A stretch of DNA of 7,000 bases, taken from positions 1 through 7,000 of the forward strand of contig JBGPLJ010000193.1 in the NCBI GenBank assembly GCA_041486385.1, given 5' to 3'. The notes under the pieces are model-generated. The model searched no databases, was not told the DNA's origin, and worked only from the letters and a program-made list of their open reading frames with translations. A program made the position numbers and the translations under genes. Origin of the DNA: JBGPLJ01 sp041486385. GTDB taxonomy: Bacteria; Pseudomonadota; Gammaproteobacteria; Steroidobacterales; Steroidobacteraceae. Of the stretch, positions 1 through 4,874 are shown piece by piece (the stretch's first letter is position 1; every line of letters starts with the position of its first letter).

Positions 1-1685
1 CTGTTTTCGAGCCGCTCGATCCCCGCCCTGCCGTGCTCGGCGATTGCCACTGCATAGCCGAGTTTCACCAGCATGTGCGTGGCGACTTTCTGATTCACCC
101 GATTGTCCTCGATGAGGAGCAACCGGCCGCGCAAGCGCGGCGGCACAGTGGGCGCAGCGGCCGGGACTGCCTGTGCCTCGCCGGCGGCATCTGCGGATGC
201 CACGGCGTCTGCGAGCACTCGCGATACGTCATGCAGCGGCAAAACAAACCAGAACGTCGAGCCTTTCCCCGATTCACTTTTGGCGCCAATCTGTCCGCCC
301 ATCAGCTCCACCAGGTGCTTGCTGATCGCAAGACCCAGGCCTGTGCCGCCGTAGCGGCGCGTGGTGGACGAGTCCGCCTGCGTGAAGCTGCGGAAGAGCT
401 TTTCCAACTGCTGTGGCGCGATGCCGATCCCGGTATCCGTGACGCTGACCTTGATGCCGCCTGTTGCAGCCTGCGAAACGCTGATGAACACCCCGCCCCG
501 TTCGGTGAATTTCACAGCATTGCTCGCGAGGTTGATCAGGACCTGCCGCATGCGTGCAGGGTCGCCATTCACGAGCCGCGGCACGTCTGCGCCGAAATCG
601 AGGCTGAGCGACAGGCGCCGCTCCGCAACGGCCGGTTGCAGCAGCGCGACCACGTCGTCGCAGACCGCATGCGGATCGAACTCGACATGATCGATGCCTA
701 GCCGCCCCGCTTCGATCTTCGAATAGTCCAGGATGTCGTTGATGATCGCGAGCAGCGCATCGCCCGAACGCTGGATGGTTTGCACGAACTCGAGCTGCTC
801 CGGCTCGAGCGGCGTCTCGAGCAGGAGATTCGCGAAGCCGAGCACACCGTTCATCGGCGTGCGAATCTCGTGACTCATCATCGCGAGGAACTCGGTCTTC
901 GCCTGCAAAGCCGCCTCTGCGCGCTGCGCCTGGATTTCCGCGTGCGCCTTCGCCTCGGCGAGACGGCCGCTGATAGCCTTGTCGTGCAGCCGCGCAGTTT
1001 GTACCGCGCGGCTCAGACGCAGCACCGCGAAACCCGCAAGTAGCGATAGCGCCGCGACAGCGAAGAAAGCGCTGATCCCGGCGCGGCGTATGGCGGCGAG
1101 GCGCGCATCGAAATCCCTCACCCACATGTCGATGCCAACCACGCCGACAAAAGCTCCGCGGCTGTCATAGAACGGGGCGTATGCACTCATGTAGCTGCGC
1201 AACGCCTCCTGCACAGGTTCCGTGTTGACGGCGACTTCATGCCGCTCGAGCGATCGGCGCAGCGCGGGGTCGTTGCCGTTGTACGGCGCCATGATGGGAT
1301 CGGGCGGGACATCGTCGCCAGCGACGCGGTACAGGTAGTCCGTTCCGACTGGATAGTAGATCTGATGGCCGACCAGGATCGCGGTGTACACGTAGATGAC
1401 GTCGGACGTCGCTTTGTGAAATTTCACCAGCGGCGCAAGTACCGCCAGATGTTCGCGACTCCCGGTCTGGCTTGGCGACCGGATGGTGCGATGCAGATCT
1501 CCATCGACCTGCACGGCCGCCACGCGCGCGAGCTGCACGAGTTCCGTGCGTACGGCGTCCAGCTGAGCCTCGCGCGCCGAGTGATACAGGTAGAAGAGGC
1601 CGAGCGAGGAAATCGCCAGAATGGCGCCGCCTGCCAGCAGACCATGCCACATTGATCGATCGAAGCGATCGTAGAGTAATTTCAT
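1..1685 (-). CDS. Hybrid sensor histidine kinase with Cache-like periplasmic domain (C-terminus cut by window edge)
   Basis: This is an inner-membrane two-component kinase that autophosphorylates on His and passes the phosphate to its own receiver domain. The reading frame is open for 561 codons from ATG 1685 and runs off the left edge. Order of parts: TM1 about residues 13-34; a periplasmic sensor about 36-200 that looks like a Cache/PAS-like fold (VDGDLH at 60-65, YAPFYD at 169-174, VGVVGID at 180-186); TM2 about 203-223; a short helical linker with no recognisable HAMP; HisKA with SHEIRTPMN and phospho-acceptor His272; N-box with Asn385 and Asn389; G1 DTGIGI 417-422; G2 GGTGLGLA 446-453; an Ala/Pro-rich linker about 487-518; and a receiver starting LLLIEDN with acidic pair Glu526-Asp527. 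The receiver phospho-acceptor Asp, expected near residue 571, lies outside the window. The start is ATG with only a weak upstream purine stretch; Met12 is an alternative. The ligand is unknown, and any output regulator would lie to the left. Confidence 0.93.
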   Translation of the reverse strand, partial: MKLLYDRFDRSMWHGLLAGGAILAISSLGLFYLYHSAREAQLDAVRTELVQLARVAAVQVDGDLHRTIRSPSQTGSREHLAVLAPLVKFHKATSDVIYVYTAILVGHQIYYPVGTDYLYRVAGDDVPPDPIMAPYNGNDPALRRSLERHEVAVNTEPVQEALRSYMSAYAPFYDSRGAFVGVVGIDMWVRDFDARLAAIRRAGISAFFAVAALSLLAGFAVLRLSRAVQTARLHDKAISGRLAEAKAHAEIQAQRAEAALQAKTEFLAMMSHEIRTPMNGVLGFANLLLETPLEPEQLEFVQTIQRSGDALLAIINDILDYSKIEAGRLGIDHVEFDPHAVCDDVVALLQPAVAERRLSLSLDFGADVPRLVNGDPARMRQVLINLASNAVKFTERGGVFISVSQAATGGIKVSVTDTGIGIAPQQLEKLFRSFTQADSSTTRRYGGTGLGLAISKHLVELMGGQIGAKSESGKGSTFWFVLPLHDVSRVLADAVASADAAGEAQAVPAAAPTVPPRLRGRLLLIEDNRVNQKVATHMLVKLGYAVAIAEHGRAGIERLEN

Positions 1686-1741
1686 CGTCTGCAATTGCCG
1701 CCCGGCATCCGCATGGTGTCGGACTGCCGTATTGGCAGACC

Positions 1742-1752
1742 GAGTGTCACTC
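1742..1752. promoter_or_regulatory. Short palindrome in the divergent intergenic region
   Basis: GAGTG-T-CACTC is a perfect 5-bp inverted repeat around one central base. It lies 57 bp upstream of the kinase start, between two divergent genes. It could be a half-site pair for a regulator of the kinase gene. Repeats this short are common by chance, and no matching copy was noticed elsewhere in the window. Confidence 0.15.
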
Positions 1753-1850
1753 AACTCGTATCGGCCCCCAGAATCAGCGCTTTAGCAGCTGCAAGGGCTG
1801 GCGAGCCGGCGGGCGGCCCCGCGCGGTAGTCTGTGAACAGGGTCACGCAA

Positions 1851-1859
1851 TGCTAGAGT
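1851..1859 (+). promoter_or_regulatory. Candidate extended -10 promoter for the 86-residue unknown gene
   Basis: TG-C-TAGAGT is an extended -10 motif (TGn followed by a 4/6 match to TATAAT). It would start transcription about 26 nt before ATG 1892, leaving room for the Shine-Dalgarno-like AGGACGGGGG just upstream of the start. No good -35 hexamer is present at 16-18 bp, which is typical of extended -10 promoters. A very similar motif precedes the Bax inhibitor-1 gene at 4100-4108. Confidence 0.35.
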
Positions 1860-1891
1860 CTTGCCGAGCGCCGGGAAGGACGGGGGTTGCG

Positions 1892-2152
1892 ATGAAGAAG
1901 CTCAAGCATGAAGGCGAACTCTTCAAGGCCGCCCTCCTCGCAGCCATGCAGTACGCGGTCGGACGGGGCGCCGTCGAGTTCGAGCCGACCGATTCCGCGA
2001 GCGAGAAACTGCTGTACGTCTACCGCTTGCTGGTCCACGACAAGATCATCCAGCCCGTGCCCGAGGATCAGGTCTCCGAGAAGACGATGCGTCACAAGCT
2101 TGCGATCTGGTATTCCAAACAACTGCCGAAGGACGACCCGCTGCTTGAGTAG
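1892..2152 (+). CDS. Small conserved-looking protein of unknown function (86 aa)
   Basis: I do not recognise a function. The start at ATG 1892 is supported by a purine-rich AGGACGGGGG ending 5 nt upstream. The 86-residue product is soluble, with no signal peptide or membrane segment. It begins with a lysine-rich MKKLKHEGEL and a predicted helix about 8-24. A central block follows with VEFEPTDSASEKLLYVYRLL (about 29-47) and VHDKIIQPVPEDQ (48-60), then a helix with RHKLAIWYSKQLP (67-79) and an acidic C-terminus. The composition is that of a real protein rather than a frame shadow. It resembles my recollection of the gammaproteobacterial DUF5062 family in length and in the EF..T....K..YIYRLLV.DK.IQP pattern, but this is memory and not a search. 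It is transcribed alone, divergent from the kinase, and 195 bp before the demethylase. No terminator is evident after it. Confidence 0.8.
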   Translation: MKKLKHEGELFKAALLAAMQYAVGRGAVEFEPTDSASEKLLYVYRLLVHDKIIQPVPEDQVSEKTMRHKLAIWYSKQLPKDDPLLE

Positions 2153-2266
2153 CAAGGACAGGTCGCGAGAACCCCAGGAGAGCGTCTGCCGGCCGGGAAT
2201 TGGCCCAGGAACGAATGGCGTTTCACTGGCGGGCGAGACGGCTTCCCCCTAGATCGAAGAACATCC

Positions 2267-2272
2267 CATAAT
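2267..2272 (+). promoter_or_regulatory. Candidate -10 element for the LigM-like gene
   Basis: CATAAT is a 5/6 match to the sigma-70 -10 consensus and lies in the AT-richest part of an otherwise GC-rich 195-bp gap. The upstream -35 match is weak (TTCCCC at an 18-bp spacing). Use of this site would give a leader of roughly 68 nt before ATG 2348. The rest of 2153-2347 holds no ORF I would defend and no recognisable riboswitch. Confidence 0.3.
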
Positions 2273-2347
2273 TGATAGCCCTGTCCCGTGGGTGGGTCTG
2301 GGCGCCATCCAAGTCAGTATTCGGCAGCAGTGAGGTCAGTAGCAGTC

Positions 2348-3754
2348 ATGAGTCAGCAAAATCTGGAGAGCGTGTTAAAGGCGGCCGGCAATCCGGTGAA
2401 GATGCTGCGCAATTCGCAGCTCGGCGCCTACGTCTACCCGGTGGTTCCGAGCGAGTTCACCAATTGGCGCGATGAGCAGCGCGCCTGGCGCGAAACGGCG
2501 GTCCTCTTCGACCAGTCGCACCACATGGCGGAATTCACCGTCAAAGGTCCGGATGCGCTGAAGCTCATGTCGCAGACGACCATCAACAGCTTTGCGAACT
2601 TCGCGCCGAACCGCGCCAAGCAGATGGTGCCGGTGAGCTACGACGGCTACGTGATCGGCGACGGCATTCTTTTCTATCTCGACAAGGATGAGCTGCTGTT
2701 CGTTGGCCGCGCGCCCACGGTGAACTGGCTGCAGTTCCACGCGGAGACGGGCGGCTACAAGGTCGACGTCATCCGCGACGACCGCTCGCCCTCGCACCCG
2801 CGCGGCAAGGCGGTCATTCGCCGGCACTACCGTTTCCAGGTGCAGGGTCCGAACGCGGCCAAGATTCTCGCGAAGGTGAATGGTGGGCCGATTCCGGATG
2901 TCAAGTTCTTCACCATGGACGCCATCACGGTGAAGGGCCGCAAGGTGCGCGCCCTGCGTCATGGCATGGCCGGCGCGCCCGGTCTTGAAATCTGGGGCCC
3001 CTACGCCGAGGGCGATGAGATTCGCGACGCCATTCTGGAAGCGGGCCGTGAATTCGGGCTGGTGCCAGTCGGCTCACGGGCATACGCGAGCAACACGCTC
3101 GAGTCCGGCTGGATTCCATCGCCTCTCCCCGCCGTCTACACCGGCGAGAAGATGAAGAAGTATCGCGAGTGGTTGCCGGCTGGCGGCTATGAGGCCACGG
3201 GCTCCATCGGCGGCAGCTTCGTCTCCGACAACATCGAGGACTATTACCTCACGCCGTATGAACTCGGCTATGGCCCCTTCGTGAAGTTCGACCACGATTT
3301 CATCGGACGCGAGGCGCTCGAGAAGCTCGTCAAGGACAAGAAGCCACAGCGCAAGAAGGTGACGTTCGCTTGGAACGCCGATGACATGGCCAAGATCTAC
3401 GCCTCGCTCTTCATGCCAGGGAGCGACCTTTACAAGTTCTTCGATATTCCGATCGCGAACTACGCCTCATCCTCCTACGACAAGGTGAGCATGGGCGGCA
3501 AGACGGTCGGCTTTTCGATGTTCGGCGGCTACAGCTTCAACGAACGCACGGCGCTCTCGCTCGGCGTGGTGGACGAGAACATCAACGTTGGCGACGTGCT
3601 CACGCTCACCTGGGGCGAAGAGAATGGCGGCACGAAGAAGACGACTGTCGAGCGTCACAAGCAGCTCGATGTTCGCGTGAAGGTGGCGCCCATTCCCTAC
3701 GCGCGGGATGCGCGCGAGGGGTATCACCAGGGCTGGCGGACGCGCAGCGCCTAA
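2348..3754 (+). CDS. Tetrahydrofolate-dependent aryl O-demethylase, LigM/DesA-like (GcvT/aminomethyltransferase family)
   Basis: The predicted role is transfer of the methyl of an aromatic methoxy group (vanillate, syringate or 3-O-methylgallate type) to tetrahydrofolate in the cytoplasm, yielding a phenol and 5-methyl-THF. The 468 residues match the length of Sphingobium LigM (about 470). Colinear blocks I recall from LigM are present throughout, including RNSQLGAYVYPVV at 21-33, LRHGMAGAPGLEIWGPY at 203-219, VGSRAYASNTLESGWIPSPLP at 241-261 and TWGEENGGT at 421-429. With a one-residue offset, residues reported as important in LigM appear conserved: Tyr30, His59, Arg121, Glu214, Tyr246 and Trp255. 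ATG 2348 aligns with the family N-terminus. A GAGG at 2332-2335 lies somewhat far (12 nt) upstream, and an in-frame GTG at 2288 would only add an unrelated leader. The gene is single, ending 38 bp before a strong terminator. The exact substrate cannot be read from sequence, and no ring-cleavage, folate or transport gene is nearby. Confidence 0.9.
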   Translation: MSQQNLESVLKAAGNPVKMLRNSQLGAYVYPVVPSEFTNWRDEQRAWRETAVLFDQSHHMAEFTVKGPDALKLMSQTTINSFANFAPNRAKQMVPVSYDGYVIGDGILFYLDKDELLFVGRAPTVNWLQFHAETGGYKVDVIRDDRSPSHPRGKAVIRRHYRFQVQGPNAAKILAKVNGGPIPDVKFFTMDAITVKGRKVRALRHGMAGAPGLEIWGPYAEGDEIRDAILEAGREFGLVPVGSRAYASNTLESGWIPSPLPAVYTGEKMKKYREWLPAGGYEATGSIGGSFVSDNIEDYYLTPYELGYGPFVKFDHDFIGREALEKLVKDKKPQRKKVTFAWNADDMAKIYASLFMPGSDLYKFFDIPIANYASSSYDKVSMGGKTVGFSMFGGYSFNERTALSLGVVDENINVGDVLTLTWGEENGGTKKTTVERHKQLDVRVKVAPIPYARDAREGYHQGWRTRSA

Positions 3755-3763
3755 AGTCCGGGC

Positions 3764-3780
3764 GGGACGCTTCGCGTCTC
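3764..3780 (+). other. Small GC-rich hairpin downstream of the LigM-like gene
   Basis: GGGACG pairs with CGTCTC (one G-T pair) across a 5-nt CTTCG loop, just after the demethylase stop codon and before the main terminator. No T-run follows it. It may shield the mRNA 3' end or be incidental. Confidence 0.25.
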
Positions 3781-3792
3781 GCTCCAATACGA

Positions 3793-3825
3793 GGGGCAGG
3801 TGGCGACACCTGCCCCTTTTCTTTT
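3793..3825 (+). terminator. Strong intrinsic terminator of the LigM-like gene
   Basis: A perfect 10-bp stem GGGGCAGGTG / CACCTGCCCC closes a GCGA tetraloop and is followed at once by TTTTCTTTT. This is a textbook rho-independent terminator oriented for plus-strand transcription, 38 bp after the demethylase stop at 3754. On the minus strand the hairpin is followed by no T-run, so it is not an intrinsic terminator for the tRNA reading the other way. Confidence 0.93.
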
Positions 3826-3839
3826 GCGTCCAGGGAATC

Positions 3840-3929
3840 TGGCGGAGAGGGTGAGATTCGAACTCACGAGCCCCGTTAAGGGCCTCCGGTTTTCAAGACC
3901 GGTGCATTCAACCGCTCTGCCACCTCTCC
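3840..3929 (-). tRNA. tRNA-Ser, anticodon UGA
   Basis: The gene decodes UCA and, by wobble, other UCN serine codons. Read on the minus strand, the acceptor stem GGAGAGG (3929-3923) pairs with CCTCTCC (3850-3844). It is followed by discriminator G and an encoded CCA (3842-3840). The anticodon stem CCGGT/ACCGG encloses the 7-nt loop CTTGAAA, with anticodon TGA at 3895-3893. A long variable arm (GCCC/GGGC pairing) marks a class II tRNA, as expected for serine. The T-stem is GTGAG/CTCAC around TTCGAAT. Total length is 90 nt with CCA. The gene stands alone, downstream of and on the same strand as serS but separated from it by an oppositely oriented gene. Confidence 0.97.
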
Positions 3930-3964
3930 GTAGGATGTCGAATCGGGGTCGAAAGCGGCCGCAG

Positions 3965-3970
3965 TTTAAA
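3965..3970 (-). promoter_or_regulatory. Candidate -10 element for tRNA-Ser
   Basis: On the minus strand TTTAAA (4/6 to the -10 consensus, within GTTTAAAC) lies 35 bp before the mature tRNA 5' end, allowing a short leader for RNase P removal. A TTCCAC at a 17-bp spacing is a poor -35. The GC-rich stretch between the -10 and the tRNA could act as a stringent-type discriminator, but this is inference. Confidence 0.3.
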
Positions 3971-3975
3971 CGCAA

Positions 3976-4014
3976 TTCCCGGCGAAAGTGGAATTCCCAG
4001 CCGGCCGCCGGGAA
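3976..4014. repeat. Inverted repeat between the divergent tRNA-Ser and Bax inhibitor-1 genes
   Basis: Arms TTCCCGGCG (3976-3984) and CGCCGGGAA (4006-4014) are perfect 9-bp inverted repeats with a 21-bp spacer. The spacer also contains part of the palindrome GGAATTCC (3990-3997). The structure overlaps the expected -35 region of the tRNA promoter and lies about 90 bp upstream of the candidate -10 for the opposite gene. It may be an operator or simply GC-rich sequence. Confidence 0.35.
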
Positions 4015-4099
4015 CTTGAAATCGCCGCCGCGATCCCAAGACCCGTGTCAGCGCGGCTGCGGTCGAAAGGGCTCGGTTCTTCGGCTGCACCCGCTCAAG

Positions 4100-4108
4100 T
4101 GTTAGACT
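4100..4108 (+). promoter_or_regulatory. Candidate extended -10 promoter of the Bax inhibitor-1 family gene
   Basis: TG-T-TAGACT is an extended -10 motif ending 30 bp before ATG 4139, which would give a leader of roughly 24 nt. It has the same TGnTAGAnT form as the motif at 1851-1859. The -35 region (TTCGGC at a 17-bp spacing) is weak. Confidence 0.4.
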
Positions 4109-4138
4109 GCGACCCGACCCTATTCGAGGAGAGACCCC

Positions 4139-4828
4139 ATGGAAGCGACGATGACAGGAATTCCGGTAGCCGAGCTCGATCAGGAGACTCGCGCCCAATT
4201 CATCTGGCGCACGTATGTGCATCTCGCGCTGGCGGTTGTGGCGTTTGCGCTCGTCGAGGTCGCGTTGTTCCAGAGCGGCATCGCGGAGCGCGTCGCGCTG
4301 CCCATGATTCGCAATTGGCCGCTCATTCTCGGCGGCTTCATGCTTACGGGCTGGCTGGCTTCACGCACCGCAAACACCATTCAGTCCTTGCCTGTGCAGT
4401 ATCTGACTCTGGCAGCCTACGTGGTTGTCGAAGCGATCATCTTCGCGCCCATGATCTATGTTTGTGAGATGAAAGCGCCCGGGGTCACGCAGAGCGCGGC
4501 GCTGATTACGATCGTCAGCTGTGTCGGCTTGATGGGCGTCGCCCACATCACACGGAAGGACTTTTCATTCCTTCGCGGCATCGTGGTCTGGGCCGGAATG
4601 TTGGCGCTGATCGCAATTTTCGGATCTTTGTGGTTTGGCTGGCAACTCGGAACCTGGTTCTCCGTGGCGATGATCGGACTGGCCGGTGCCGCCGTGCTCT
4701 ACGACACGTCCAATGTCCTGCACCACTATCCGCAGGACCGGTACGTCGCTGCTTCCCTGCAACTGTTCGCCTCGATCGCGCTGATGTTCTGGTATGTGCT
4801 GCGCCTGATGGCGTCGTCCCGCAACTAG
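4139..4828 (+). CDS. Bax inhibitor-1 (TMBIM/YccA-type) family membrane protein
   Basis: This is a 229-residue multispanning inner-membrane protein. Members of the family include the bacterial calcium-leak channel YetJ and the FtsH-interacting YccA, but the role of most bacterial members is unknown. Seven hydrophobic segments are visible at about 26-46, 60-76, 87-108, 116-136, 146-164, 170-187 and 203-224, after a short polar N-terminus. The family hallmark after helix 6 is clear: LYDTSNVLHHY at 187-197, where Asp189 corresponds to the first pore Asp of YetJ. The second Asp of that pair, expected in helix 7, seems absent, since that helix reads ASLQLFASIALMF. The start ATG 4139 has GAGGAGAG (4126-4133) at a good 5-nt spacing; Met5 is a less likely alternative. 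The gene is monocistronic, convergent with serS, with 27 bp between the stops. Substrate and partner cannot be told from the sequence. Confidence 0.9.
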   Translation: MEATMTGIPVAELDQETRAQFIWRTYVHLALAVVAFALVEVALFQSGIAERVALPMIRNWPLILGGFMLTGWLASRTANTIQSLPVQYLTLAAYVVVEAIIFAPMIYVCEMKAPGVTQSAALITIVSCVGLMGVAHITRKDFSFLRGIVVWAGMLALIAIFGSLWFGWQLGTWFSVAMIGLAGAAVLYDTSNVLHHYPQDRYVAASLQLFASIALMFWYVLRLMASSRN

Positions 4829-4845
4829 ACTTCGATCGAAAGCGC

Positions 4846-4874
4846 CGCCGAGCTCTCAGCGTTTGAGCTCGGCG
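4846..4874. terminator. Hairpin at the convergent ends of the Bax inhibitor-1 gene and serS
   Basis: CGCCGAGCTC (4846-4855) and GAGCTCGGCG (4865-4874) form a perfect 10-bp stem with a 9-nt loop that contains the serS stop codon (4856-4858). It sits where transcripts from both sides end. No T-run follows on either strand, so it is not a classic intrinsic terminator. It could aid termination with Rho or protect both 3' ends. It can form on either strand. Confidence 0.45.

Noticed and set aside
274..1125. 283-codon open frame on the minus strand inside the kinase gene
   Set aside because: It is out of frame with the kinase, which carries all conserved H, N and G boxes. The alternative product is an Arg/Ala/Gly-rich shadow.
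1753..1758. TTGAGT on the minus strand as a -35 box for the kinase gene
   Set aside because: No acceptable -10 hexamer occurs at 16-18 bp, so the kinase promoter was left uncalled.
2221..2245. Possible sigma-54 promoter (TGGC...GGCTT)
   Set aside because: The GG-to-GC spacing is 11 rather than 10, and the rest of the consensus is poor.
2288..2347. N-terminal extension of the LigM-like protein from GTG 2288
   Set aside because: The extra 20 residues resemble nothing in the family, whose N-terminus matches ATG 2348. The added stretch overlaps the likely leader.
2375..2962. 195-codon open frame antisense to the LigM-like gene
   Set aside because: It is a mirror of the demethylase coding frame, with no start context and no motifs.
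3793..3825. Bidirectional terminator also serving tRNA-Ser
   Set aside because: On the minus strand no T-run follows the hairpin, so only plus-strand intrinsic termination is supported.
3800..4105. Open frame across the tRNA antisense strand, with the pattern RVRFELTSPVKGLRFSRPVHSTALPPL
   Set aside because: This is the well-known spurious peptide produced by reading across tRNA-Ser. The tRNA explains the sequence.
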